A DNA stretch of 64,000 nucleotides from Saxidomus purpurata (Eukaryota; Mollusca; Bivalvia; Venerida; Veneridae), in NCBI GenBank assembly GCA_022818135.1, contig JAFMSR010000012.1:29890467-29954466 (forward strand), written 5' to 3'. Position 1 is the first letter of the stretch. The number at the start of each line of letters is the position of its first letter. The position numbers were made by a program, and so were the translations under genes. The notes under the pieces were generated by a model that worked only from the letters and a program-made list of their open reading frames with translations, had not been told where the DNA came from and ran no database searches. Shown one piece after another: positions 12,640 to 24,120 of the stretch.

Positions 12640-13261
12640 AAGTCACTTTAAAATCTTGGTTGAAGTTTTCCGTACAAGTCCACTTTTTGACTAAACTGTT
12701 ACTTTGAAAATGTACTACTTATTTACCATCATGATCCCCAAATAAAAGTAGATGAAAGTATCTCTGTTAAGGATTTCATTTGAGGTATGGCCCTTTTCAG
12801 CTTAAAAATTCAGTTAATTTTTTCATTCTTGTCCTCGTAGTGTCTCTTGTTTTGTATTGTCTTTTGTATTGTCTTTTGTATTATACTGTCTTTTGTTTTG
12901 TGATATGTCTTGTGTTTTGTATTGTTTGTTTTTTTGTATTACCATGTATATTGTTCTTGCCAGCTTTCTGAAAATTTATATATTTAATTTTTGATGTTTC
13001 TTTTTGGTGATTAGAGCTTCTACTTTATTTGAATTTTGATGTTCTATTTTTTTGCAAATTACTTTATGATTTTAGAAAATTCTTGACTTTTTTGGGGAAG
13101 GATTACAGTTTTCTTATTCAAAATTCTTTACTGACAAACAGTGTTTTTTGGGAAGGGGGCGGGATTAACACTGGCAGGGACAATTTTTGTATTCTTGTTG
13201 AATAAATTACATTTATTCAGAAATCTACTTTGTTGTATTTTGAAAAAGCTTGTCTTGTCCA
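12640..13261. repeat. Decayed pearl-type internal repeats and T-rich simple sequence
   Basis: 12640-12830 resembles 8880-9120 ('catcatgatccccaaa', 'ggtatggcccttttcagctt'). 12840-12950 is a run of TCTTTTGTATTG-type simple repeats. No gene. Confidence 0.55.
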
Positions 13262-14268
13262 ATATTTAGCTCAATTTTTCAAAGAAAATGAGCTATCCTA
13301 CTCACCTCAGTGTCAGTGTCCATGTCCGCGTTGGTGTCACACCTTGGTTAGTTTTCGGTACCACCCCATTTAATTTCAAAACCATTAAAGGTATTGGCTT
13401 TTAATCTTACCATACATGTTAAACATCATAACTTCCATTAACAGACAAGAGTACATAGCTCTGTCAAGGTTTTTGTCAGAATTATGGCCCTTTATCAACT
13501 ACAAAAGTGCACAGTTAAGTTTTTTGTACCACCCCACTTTATTTTGAAACCATTACAGATATTGCTTTGAAGCTTACCATACTTATTAAACATTATTACT
13601 TCCATCCACAGAAAAGAGAACATAATTCTGAAAAGGTTTTTGTCAGAATTATACCCCCTTTTTACTTAGAAAATATGTTGAATATAGGTAAAATCTACTA
13701 TTGACTGAACCTTTGAGATATTGCTTTGAAAGTTGGAATACTTGTTTGCATCATTACCTCCATCTGTAGGTAAGAGAAGGTAACTCTGTCAAGAATTTTT
13801 ATTTTAAAATTAAGACCCTTTATCGACTTTTTTCGAACCACTCCACTTTTTGACTGAACAGTTTGAGATATTACTTTGGAAGTTGGAATACTTGTTTACA
13901 ATCATGATCCCCAAACATAGGCAGGAGAAGGTAACTCTGTTTCGACTTAGAATTCATTCTTGTTCACTTGTTGACTTAACCATTTGAGATATTACTTTGA
14001 AAGTTTGAAAAGTTATGTACCATCATGACACCTATATCTGTAAGCAAGAGAAGATAACTCTGTGAAAAAGCACTGGCACTGTCATACACATATATCAACC
14101 ACTTGAAGTATATATATACAACTTTTCTGTAGTATTCAGGGATATCAAACATTTATCTTGCTACTTTTGGCCCTTGTTTATACAGAGTCTTGTTTTGCCT
14201 GTCAAAGTTTTGTTTTATTGGCAAGCACTAAAAAAGTCAAGCCCGCTGTCCTACTGACAGCTCTTGTT
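13262..14268 (+). mobile_element. Family A element, nearly complete
   Basis: Opens TTTAGCTC (13262-13270), with the phrases 'gtcagtgtccatg' and 'ttggtgtcacaccttggtta'. It ends in the hairpin GCTGTC-CTACT-GACAGC (14245-14261) followed by TCTTGTT. The interior has several ~165-bp tandem units ('aaccattacagatattgctttgaa'), more diverged than in the 9126 copy. Non-coding, non-autonomous. Confidence 0.7.
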
Positions 14269-14353
14269 AAATAACCTGAGGTGCTAAGATTGGCTTGTAT
14301 GATCTCCTATACAGTTACAAAGCATATACCGAACATAAAACACTTTTACCCAT

Positions 14354-14990
14354 TTTTAGCTCGACGGGAGCTATCCTACTAGCCTCAGTGTCGGTGTCAA
14401 TGTCACACCTTGGTTAAGTTTTTCGTACCACCCCACCTTATTTCAAAACCATAAGACATACTGTTTTTTAAACTTACCATGCTTGTTTACAATCAAAACC
14501 TCCATCTTCAGACAAAACTACATAACTCTGTCAAGTTTTTGTCGGAATTCTGGCCCTTTTTTGACTTAGAAAGTGTATTGAGCTTGGTTAAGTTTTCCCA
14601 CTTTATTTCAAAACTGTTACAGATATTGCTTTGAAACTGAACATACTTACATATATTAACCATCATTACCTTCATCTATAACTCTGTCAAGGTTTCTGTC
14701 AGAGTTGTGCCCTTTTTGACTTATACAATACATTGAACAAAGTAAAACTGAAAATCCACTTATGAGATATTGCTTTAAAACTTTGAATGCTTGTTTGCAT
14801 CATTACCCCAATCAAATTATGATCGCAAGGTAGGGGTCACTTGTTTTTACATAGGCTTATATAGGTTTTTTAAAAATTGTTTTCTGAAACCACAAAGCTT
14901 AGAGGTTAGAGCATGTAGCATTGCCTAGTGGATTCAAATTATGACCTCTGGATCAAAATTGACCCCTGCCTTAGCGGAGGTTACTTGTTT
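14354..14990 (+). repeat. Truncated family A copy followed by family B text
   Basis: Starts TTTTTAGCTCGACGGGAGCTATCC, continues with the family A units to ~14815, then switches to 'ggggtcacttgtttttacataggctta' text of family B. It has no end hairpin before the next element begins at 14993. Confidence 0.55.
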
Positions 14991-14992
14991 TT

Positions 14993-16222
14993 AGCTCGAC
15001 TATTCGAAGAATAAGGAGGCTACTGCACTCGCCCCGGTGTCGGCGTCTGCGTTGGTTAAAGTTTTTAATAAAGTCAAATATCTTGAATACTATATAAGGT
15101 ATTGACTTGAAACTCAAACTATATGTTTACCATCAACATCTACACCTGGGGAAACAATCCCCATAACTCTGTTTTGATTTTTGACAGATTTATGCCCCTT
15201 TTTAACTTAGAATTTTTGGTTAAAGTTTTTTATAAATTCAAATATCTTGACTACTATCAAAGGTATTGACTTGAAACTCCAAGTATGTGTCTACCATCAA
15301 CATCTACACCTGAGGAAACAATTCCCATAACTCTGTTTTGATTTTTGACAGATTTATGCCCCTTTTTAACTTAGAATTTTTGGTAAAAATTTTTTGTAAA
15401 TTCAAATATCTTGAATACTATATAAGGTATTGACTTGAAACTCAAAATATATGTTTACCATCAATATCTACACCTGAGGAAACAATCCCCATAACTCTAT
15501 TTTAATTTTTGACAGATTTATATCCCTTTTTAACTTAGAATTTTTGGTAAAAGATTTTATAAAGTCAAATATCTTGAATACTATCAAAAGTATTGACTTG
15601 AAACTCAAAGTACATGTCAACCATCACCATCTACACCTGAGGAAACAATCCTCATAACTCTGTTTTGACTTTTGATAGATTTGTGTCCCTTTTTAACTTT
15701 GAATTTTTTGTTAAAGATAGAATACTATCGAACGTATTGACTTGAAACTTAAAATGTATGTTTACTGTCAACATCTTCACCAATGTTTTTGATTTTTGAC
15801 ATATTTATGCCCTTTTTAACTTAGAATTTTGTCACAGTTTTTACCAGACTAATATGGAAATACTCAAAATGGCTTTCTTTTGAAATGTCATAGAATAATT
15901 ATGCAGCATACAGCGGTCATGCTTTTTTAATTCTATACATATCAATTTTGAAAAGTTACAAAATTATTCATGATCAAATATACAAGGTCATGTATTTCTT
16001 TGAAATTATCCCCCCCCATCGTTACTTCAGTTGGCTTGCAGAATCCAGAGTAAGACTTTGAATGCAATGTACATTTACAAAGGTCTTTGAACAAGTTTCA
16101 TATCTTTGACCTTAATTCTTATAGACAATTACACAATACACCTGTTCTTAGACAAAAAACCCATTTCACCAACAATTAAGCTTTCGAATAGTCGAGCGTG
16201 CTGTCATGTGACAGCTCTTGTT
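14993..16222 (+). mobile_element. Family A element, complete, with four 164-bp units
   Basis: The 5' motif GCTCGACTATTCGAA (14994-15008) has a perfect 15/15 inverted partner TTCGAATAGTCGAGC at 16183-16197. This is followed by the perfect hairpin GCTGTCA-TG-TGACAGC (16200-16215) and TCTTGTT (16216-16222). Tandem unit starts at 15054, 15218, 15382, 15546 and ~15709 give a period of 164. No protein is encoded, so mobility would need a Rep/helicase supplied elsewhere if the Helitron-like assignment (inference) is right. Confidence 0.8.
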
Positions 16223-16439
16223 ACATAAGCTTTTACATAGTAAAAACTTTTTTAAAATCTTCGCATTGCCAAGTTGTTCTCTACTGAGATTGTTCAAATT
16301 ATGACAAAATTGACCCCACCTAGATCAGTATATTGCACATGTGTTAGATGTTTTTAGGCAATTAAGGTTCCTAATTTCTATCTGTGAACATTTTTAAGAT
16401 AGGGATCATGGTTCTTTATATATTCTAATAAAGCAAAAG

Positions 16440-16558
16440 TAGGGAGCTGTATTCGATTTTGCATATGCTTCGCTATACCAAGGGAGCTGTATTCGTTAAT
16501 GTACACCGAATGCAGCTCCCCGGGGAGCTGTATTCGAAAGGAGCTGTATTCGGTGTTA
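16440..16558. repeat. Cluster of GGAGCTGTATTCG motifs forming palindromes
   Basis: Five copies of the motif (one inverted). The centre CGAATGCAGCTCC-CCGG-GGAGCTGTATTCG around 16508-16536 is a palindrome with one mismatch, and outer CACCGAAT...ATTCGGTG extends it. Unique in this window. Confidence 0.8.
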
Positions 16559-16623
16559 CATAGCACCCATACATGGGACCTCGATTTTTAGTCTCATCAG
16601 AAAGACTGTCAGTAATTTTAGTT

Positions 16624-16689
16624 GGTTAGCCCCGGGAATCGAACCCGCTACCCCGAGATTACAATTCTCGTTGACCTAACCCGGCTGAC
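16624..16689 (-). pseudogene. tRNA-like sequence (Thr-UGU-like anticodon), D-arm shortened
   Basis: On the minus strand GTCAGCC pairs with GGCTAAC with one mismatch as an acceptor stem. CGAGA-ATTGTAA-TCTCG gives a good anticodon arm with TGT, and GGGTTCGATTCCC a perfect T arm and B box. The total is 66 nt because the D region is about 7 nt short, so a working tRNA is unlikely. More likely a tRNA pseudogene or SINE head. Confidence 0.55.
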
Positions 16690-17056
16690 TCTTCGCATTG
16701 TCTCCTTTGAAAATACAGGAAATGGTGACAAGCCAATGCACACAGGGTCGCTGCTAAAAATAGAAACACCTTTAAACGGTTTCTCATCGTGAGCCAATGG
16801 ATGGAATTCCGTCATACTTGCTCTGTAGCACCCTTGCATTGTCCAAACAGGAAATGATTCTGCTACAGTGCACACAGGAGCCACTGTTACTAAAAATAGA
16901 AAAACCTTTAAATGGTTTCACAACTGTAACAGTACTACACAATACTATTGGTTCTCTATCGTCACATGATAACAGCAAGGAGTCTTTGTTCTCTGACCAC
17001 ATGAAATACGAATTGCTCAAATGAGCGAATTAGGACCAACTTCGCTCTCTTGTTAA
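16690..17056 (+). repeat. Short repeat ending in CTCTTGTT, with internal duplication
   Basis: Contains a diverged ~135-bp duplication ('acacaggg/agccactg...aaaaatagaaa.acctttaaa'). It ends with GAGCGAATTAGGACC, a CGCTC partner and TCTTGTT at ~17054, a variant of the family A/B end layout. Confidence 0.5.
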
Positions 17057-17559
17057 ATGTTATCATCATGGTATGTAGTTGATGATTTATAATATACCAT
17101 AAAAAGTTAAGCTAGACGAGCTGCAATGTAATTTTGATGCAAAGCATCAAAGACGCCGCGCATGTTTTTGAAACACGACTTGAAGGAAGCAGAGGTATAA
17201 TAACATGTGCCAATATAATTCACACACATGGTCTAACTATTGCGGAAAAAGAATATGCTGCATGTTATTATAATGTGCAAAGTTTGGACAGCCTCGACGA
17301 AAGTTTCATTGAATGCCTGCACCAATCGCACAAGGTATTTTGACCCCTAAAGCTACTATCAGATTGACTGCAGTATGTATGTGACTGTTGTTTTCTACGC
17401 GCACTCAAGCAGATGAAATCCACATGATTAATTATGTTGGTCTATGGTTAGCGAACAAACATGTTAAGGCCCTACGGGTTGGGTGAACGTTTTTTTTTAA
17501 ATGTCTACATTATACTTTAATGTGTAGTAAAATTGGGTTGAAACGTCTCAATGTTTAAA

Positions 17560-17905
17560 GTTAGCAAAACATCTTCCGAGACGTTTTTCTGAGCTTTGAT
17601 GAATCTGGTTGTAAGGTCCGTAAACAAAGCTATAAAAAAACGTAACCTTAAAGTTTGTGGAAAACGGTTATTAAATATCCTTTGAATGTCGTAAGTTTTA
17701 CAATAACGGTCGAAGACGTATGTATCTGGTTTCGTATTGTTTGTAATCAGTTAATACAATTTATTGATTCATTACAAGGTTTTTATTCAAACATAATACA
17801 TAGTTTTTTATTTACAATAATAACGTTGGCTTCTCCCTATTCGATTATGCAATCCCATGGTAAAAAATACTGGCACCACGTTTCCACGCGGCGCCAATAA
17901 CAGTT
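17560..17905 (+). repeat. Dispersed repeat Y, copy 1
   Basis: About 345 bases match 58587-58937 at roughly 80%, including 'ttgtttgtaatcagttaatacaa', 'ttattcaaacataatacata' and 'ccaataacac/ag' at the end. No coding potential in common between the copies. Unknown repeat type. Confidence 0.7.
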
Positions 17906-18536
17906 ATTTTCATTAAATATTCCAAACAACTCGGGTTATATGTTGGTTTCATAATAAAAGGGTTAAAATAAAATCAGTTTATAAATACGTAACACTATAT
18001 ATGCAGATCTACAGCTACAACAATGGAAGTGTTTGGCATTTTGAGTTCGGAATATATCAAACTTTAGCTATCTGTGCCCATCTTATTTGTGGAAAACCAC
18101 TAATTACTCTCAGGATGATATGGTGTTAACTAGAAAAGAAAATCATATGAGTAAAATTCAAAAAGAATGGAAGTTTCTTTCTGGAGGGAAGGATGGAGGG
18201 TAGAGTGCGGTATTCTGCTTACTTAATCCAAAGTTTGTATAAGATGTACACGTCGTCTTAGCCTGCATGATGATCTATGGGTTCACTATTTCGCTTGTTT
18301 TTATGTGCACACTTTGACCAGTACATTCTTCTCTTATAGCCAAAGTTTATATCAAGACAGTTTATATTTATTGGTCTTTTTGACGCTGCAACTTTGAATC
18401 GGGTCGTACCGAATATACCTCGAACGAGGTTGGTGGACCAAATAAGCACAATTACAAACATACAACTTTGAATTTTGATATAAATACGCGTTAATGTATT
18501 TGAATTAAATTTTAAAGAGTACAATATAATAATTAT

Positions 18537-18910
18537 GTAGTATTATTCAACTTTACAAGATCAATTGCGCACATAATATGAAATCGGTAGAGCTAATACA
18601 AAGCATAACTGAGCCAAAGCAGGGCCAATACGAGAAAACAGGGCCAATATGGAATTCAAGCATTCTGATTGGTTTAAAAGAGAGGGCCAATACGGAGAAG
18701 TCACTTCCGTTAGATTTTTAAACGACGCCATTTTGTAAATTAAACAATCAACGACAGTTTGAAAATTCAGTTATTAATTGTTACAAGAACATTTATAACC
18801 TTGTTTTGTTTTTTAGCCAATATTGTGAAGTTAGTGAAATCAAATGATTTGGGCCAATACGACCACCATCGGACAAATAACAAGGCCAATATGAAATCAC
18901 TTAATTAATA
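18537..18910. repeat. Repeat F: array of GGCCAATACG/GGCCAATATG words
   Basis: 18537-18735 is nearly identical to 22700-22922 (starting at the 'attattcaactttacaa' boundary and ending at 'gacgccattttg'). 18850-18905 matches 24061-24118. The ten-base word occurs five times at uneven spacing. No frame open through it. Confidence 0.75.
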
Positions 18911-19648
18911 AAAAAAACATGTATCACTTTATTTGATATTCTTGCATTTTCCAGCTCAGTATGTAGAGGTTATCATATGCGCTAATTGGCCGGAAATAGC
19001 CTAAATATGGATTTTCTGGCACACAAGCAAGTGTGCAATATAAGTTATTGAATTTTATACTATATGTAGTCACATATGCAATAGGTCCCTGTATTTCGTT
19101 TTGAATAAAATACACCCTCTTTGTCACAGGATTACAATCACGACAGTAATCACAGTGTATATCGTGATTGCACAGCGTTATACCAATCACAAAACATAAA
19201 TATATTAAGTCATTAGTTATTGTATGACCACAGAAGACATCTCTATAATTATGTACTTGGTGACAAAAATAAAGAGTTGGTATGTAACAAGTCAAAAAGC
19301 AATAACAAATATACCATTGTAGATTCTATACATTTACTATATTGCAATAAAATCATAAAACTGGACACAGTTATTTAAACACCCCAAGATAGTTCAAGCA
19401 TATGCCTGAAAGGCATGACATAAAGTATGTGAGACATGTTTTGGCACAAATCGTGATCCGATTTCCTTTGGTGAAGGAAAAGATCAGCTATAAAACTACT
19501 GTTAATGCTAAATTCTAAACAGCATTAATGAATCTGAGATCATACAGAATATATACACGTAACAGTTGGTTACTTGTTCAAATTTGTCAATTTCATGATT
19601 AAAAGGCACATGGCTGATAGGTAGTTGGTTTTTCGATTAGCAAAGAAT

Positions 19649-20369
19649 AACAAGAGGGCCAAGATGGCCATATATCGCTTACATGGCTACCACTTGCTAT
19701 AATACAAGGTCATCAATAGCAGAAAGGGTCAATTTTGACCTTGGAGTTCTGATGTTAACAATTTTTGTAGAGGTCCACTACATAATGCTGTATTCCAAAT
19801 ATCTAAGCCCTTGGCCTAGTGGTTCTAGACAAGCATTTTGAAGTTTTCCTTATATAAGTCTTTGTTAAATCAAGTGACCCCCGGGTAGGGTCAATTTTGA
19901 CCAGGAGGTCATAATTTGAACAGTCTTGGTACAGTTCCATTAGGCAATGCCACATGCTAAATATCTAAGCTCTAGGCTTTGTGGTTTCAGAAATGATGAT
20001 TTTTAAAGTTTTCCCTATATTTACCTATGTAAAACATGTGACCCCCTGGGCGGGTTCAATTTTGACTCGGGGGTCATAATTTGAACAATCTTGGTAGAGG
20101 TCTACTAGGCAATGTCACATGCCAAATATTTAAGATTTAGGCCTTCCTGTTCTTGAGAAGAAGATTTTGTAAGTTTTCACTTTCTGTTACCATGGCAACT
20201 AGAGTTCTGCACGGAATGCAATTTTTTGAACAAGTATGAAAGGGCTTCATGCAAGGGACATCCCTGCCAAGATTCATCAGCATTGGCTTAGTGGTTTTAG
20301 AGGATATGTCGTTTGGAGGAAAATGTTAACGGACGTACAACAGATGCCAGACGGTGAGCGATCCTAATG
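19649..20369 (-). mobile_element. Family B element, minus orientation
   Basis: On the plus strand it starts AACAAGAGGGCCAAGATGGCC (tail plus hairpin reversed) and runs to GTGAGCGATCCTAATGAG at ~20369. It covers the same body as 468-1072 in reverse order. Non-coding. Confidence 0.7.
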
Positions 20370-20764
20370 AGTTGCATATTAGCATATGGCATTGTCTATT
20401 GAATGTCTACACAGCTTGACAATTATGATTGTATGACCCTGACTTGGAGTTTTTTGAAGAATTCCCGTTTCTCCTACAAGTACATGTAAGGTGCATAATA
20501 TTGAAATGGCACATTGAATATATTTAAGTTAACTAACTAAGGAAAATATATCCTGAAGCAGACTTGCTGACTTGAGTCATGTGAAAGAGTTTTTCTCCTT
20601 TTTAAACGTCTTTTTGAAAGGTGGAACTGGTAAATTTGTCGTTCTGTCGTATAGAGCACACATCTTGAAAGTACAGGGACTTTCCTTCCATAGATACCTG
20701 CAAAATACACATTCAGAGATCAGTGGTCACAACAATCAGTGGCATATTTCTTGAAGAGATTTAA

Positions 20765-21670
20765 CTAGATGGGTGTTCAGTAGAACACTTGTGTCACCCT
20801 CTTACAACCTGTCAGAATAACCAATAATTTCATGACAAAAGTATTAAAAGGGGCATAACTTTGTCAAATATGAGCTTGACATACAAAATTTGGCGGCATC
20901 ACAACCCTTTTGTCATAAGCAATACAATTTGAAAGTTTGATGAAGAAATCTTAATAAATAGCCAAAATCTAAGTACAAAAAGGGGCATAACTCTGTCAAA
21001 TATGACATTAACCTACACAATTTGGTGGCATGATGGCCCTTTTTGTCATAAGCAATGCAATTTGAAAGTTTAATGAAGAAATCTTAATAAATGGCAAAAT
21101 TATAGCCAAAATCTAAGAACAAAAAAGGGGCATTACTCTGTCAAATATGCCATTGACCTACACAATTTGGTGGCATTATTGCCCTTTTGTCATAAGCAAT
21201 GCAATTTGAAAGTTTGATGAAGAAATCTTAAGAAATGGCTATAGCCAACGTTAAGTTTTCGTTACAAAAACTACGTACAAAAAGGGGCATAACTCTGTCA
21301 AATATGACCTTGACCTAAACAATTTGGCGGCACTACGACCCTTTGCCATACGCAATACAATTTGAAAGGTTGAAGTAAAAAATTTAAGGAAATGGCAAAA
21401 TAATAACTAACGTTAACTTTTGAGACGGACGTACGAATGGACGAACGGACGGACGTACTTACCAGACGAACTTTGTGAGGTTCTCCCTTTGATCTTTCTT
21501 TGATCGTTTGTAACCCCACAATGAAATTATATAACCCCACAATACCATTTTTAACACCATAATGACGGAATGAACTCAAAGAACCTCGCAATGCTAAGTT
21601 GTACTCAAACTCTAACCGCATGATGTCTACTGGGCATGTACGGACTGACGGACAGGCGGACGGACGGGCA
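20765..21670 (-). mobile_element. Family C Helitron-like element, minus orientation
   Basis: Read on the minus strand, the 3' end is the hairpin GTGTTC-TACT-GAACAC followed by CCATCTAG and then TT (20765-20788). The identical terminus occurs on the plus strand at 53802-53825. Internal units starting with GGGGCAT at 20850, 20982, 21127 and 21284 show periods of 132-157. The far end holds 'ggacggacg' simple sequence (21422-21460 and 21648-21668); the exact 5' edge is uncertain. Confidence 0.65.
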
Positions 21671-22689
21671 AAGCTATCCCTGGGTATCGAACGGGCGACA
21701 TAAAAACTCCAGTCGCCAACATTCCGGGATAACTGGGCGTTCCAAAGTGGTATTTATAGTTTTCTGAAATTACTCTTTATTCTGTACCGTTCCAATTTTG
21801 GTGTATTAACACACTTAATAGGGAGAAGAACGGATCTCTTTACTACTACCCACAGTTAGTTTAAACAATATTTATCCTCGAAAATACATTGTATATATAC
21901 ATACGTAGTACAAAGTACCCAAAGTTAAATGAGTAACTCCTGACGACAGAGTTACAATCTTTTTTATATAACCATTCTGCAGATGTTTTACCTCTGCGCC
22001 TACATTTTTAATAAGATGCTTTTAAAAGCTGGATGAGGCAGGATGGATTTGCTTAGTTTTCAATAAGGATCATACCAACAGAGAATTGTAACACAGGGCA
22101 CATGAATCTTGATGGAACAATCGTTAACTTGTATGAAATCATAACGATGTAAGACAGCAGATTTCCATGACAGTAAGCGATCAACGTGATTAATTTTAGT
22201 CATTCCATTTGCTTGGTAATAATGTTCACAAATATTTTAAAGCCAACCAAACTCGTAGACCGTCTTCTAGAAATACACAATGTTCAAACTTTACACTGTT
22301 CGCGAAAAAAAGAATTTCACTTCAAACGACCTGCAACGTATATTTCAGACTGTCGACAACATGCAACAAAGCGAAAGTAGGACAAAAAGACCACTCAGGT
22401 CAATCTAAGGAAATACAAAAACATTCACTCGTTTTTCTGCAGCAGTATTTCAAACACGGAAATACTCCACAGCTATTGTAAAGTTTTAGAAGCCAGTTTC
22501 AAGCTGTATTTCCCTGTTACAATTGCAGAAAATTCTATTTGGTTGGTCTTAGTAATGGACCTTTAAAATGTCTTGTTTTAAAATGACGCGTTTTCAGAAA
22601 GACGTAAAATTCAGAGGGTTTTTCGATTTCATGGGGCTTATGTGTATATATATTTCACAGTATGAGTGTCCAGTATATTTAACAAGTTG

Positions 22690-22922
22690 TTCTTATTATT
22701 ATTCAACTTTACAATATTACACTCTGTATTAGATCAATTGCACACATGATATGAAACAGGTAGAGCTAATACAAAGCATAACTGAGCCAATATGAGAAAA
22801 GCAGGGCCAATACGAGAAAAGCAAAGCCAATATGGAATTCAAGCATTCTGATTGGTTTAAAAGAGAGGGCCAATACGGAGAAGTCACTTCCGTTAGATTT
22901 TTAAACGACGCCATTTTGTTTT
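22690..22922. repeat. Repeat F, second copy
   Basis: Near-identical to 18537-18735, with one small extra insertion around 'gagccaatatgagaaaagc'. It ends at GACGCCATTTTG, immediately before the LINE fragment. Confidence 0.75.
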
Positions 22923-22924
22923 TA

Positions 22925-23527
22925 GACTCATGCTGATATCGATTATTGTTATACATGTATTGTTAAACGCACACTTTGTGATCAGTTTCTGCAGAAATGG
23001 AGCGGCCAGCTCACAATTTCACCAAAAGGACTAAATTATAGACAGTTCAAAACAGATTTAAAGCTTGAACCGTATCTTACTATTCTACCGAAAAATCTAC
23101 GTCTTGATTTATTTCGTTTCCGGACAGGAAATCACAAACTTCCAGTTGAAACAGGACGATGGCGCAATTCTTTGGTACCTTATCATGACCGCAAGTGTCC
23201 GCTATGTAGTTTACCCAACGTTAAGACTATGCCATAATTTAACCAATTTATCAGTTAAAGCCACTGTTCCCCAAAGTTCAGAAGTATATTGCTTTTTGCT
23301 GGTTTTTTTTATCATCATTCGGAATATCATACACAACACAGTGTGAAGTTGAAAACACTGACTGCTGCTGTTGAATGTTGCATACAATCATAAATTGCGT
23401 CTTTAATATAGAAACATTGAATGGAAATACTACCTACAAAATAATAGTCTAGATATTGAATTAAACCATATTGTTACATAATATAACCTGGTATAAATAA
23501 AGTTGATTGTTGTTGTTGTTGTTGTCG
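22925..23527 (+). pseudogene. 5'-truncated LINE (non-LTR retrotransposon) 3' end
   Basis: A frame from ~22938 to 23232 encodes a reverse-transcriptase-type C-terminal tail: DQFLQKW, then KLEPYL, then the diagnostic LFRFRTGNHKLPVETGRW followed by a CPLC zinc-knuckle half. This is the region found after the RT domain in many invertebrate LINE ORF2 proteins. It stops at 23232, before the expected His/Cys completion, so the copy is broken. The sequence then ends with AATAAA and a (GTTGTT)n tail at ~23500-23527, typical of a LINE 3' terminus. Dead-on-arrival insertion next to repeat F. Confidence 0.7.
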
Positions 23528-23741
23528 AAAAATGACTGTAAAATTTTTATTTTTGAAATAAACATAGGGTTATGGGTATTCATTTTCTTAGTTAGATCAT
23601 TTTCTATCCATCCATAACAGTTTTGAAGTTAAATTCGAGAAAAAGTTGATTTTCATTTGTTCATCCCCCTCCTGTATATTTATTTCTTCCTACTTGTGTG
23701 AACATATGATTCAAACGGTGAGAAAATAAATCTACCATGTC

Positions 23742-24120
23742 ATAACAAGGCCAATATGAAATCACTTGATTGTGTTTTTTATTCAACTTTACAATATTGA
23801 TAAATAAACAAGAATATTAAGAGAATCTACCATGTCCATTGATTGTGGATAAGGAATCTCACCCGTCCTGAACTCGACAGAGCCTCATTTTTGTGACGCC
23901 CCCGGGGGGGGGGCCCCACCCACAACTCAATGGACATGGTAGATTCTCTTAATATTCTTGTTTATTTATCCAATATTGTAAAGTTAAATAATAAAATTAT
24001 CATTAATCAAGTGATTTCATATTGGTCTTGTTATTTGTCCTCGGGCAGCCGAAGGCCGAGGGCCAATACGACCACCCTCGGACAAAAAACAAGGCCAATA
24101 TGAAATCACTTGATTAATAA
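23742..24120. repeat. Nested fold-back: inner hairpin of ~60-bp arms plus three alternating outer arms
   Basis: Inner arms 23786-23850 and 23921-23986 are almost perfectly complementary (the AATAAACAAGAATATTAAG and ACCATGTCCATTGA words). They enclose a ~70-base loop with a CCCCCGGGGGG core at 23899-23915. The outer word AACAAGGCCAATATGAAATC occurs at 23744 (plus), in reverse at 24005-24034, and again plus at 24090. The middle arm can therefore pair with either side. Related to repeat F. Likely a fold-back or MITE family. Confidence 0.8.

Noticed and set aside
16624..16689. Functional tRNA gene
   Set aside because: Only 66 nt with a shortened D arm and an acceptor mismatch; more likely a tRNA-derived pseudogene.
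17134..17343. 69-codon plus-strand frame
   Set aside because: Composition looks plausible, but there is no domain, no splice partner and no second copy.
18924..19295. 123-codon minus-strand frame with a few Cys pairs (CDYCRDC)
   Set aside because: No family recognised, no splice or poly(A) context, next to repeat F. Possible but unsupported; a homology search would decide.
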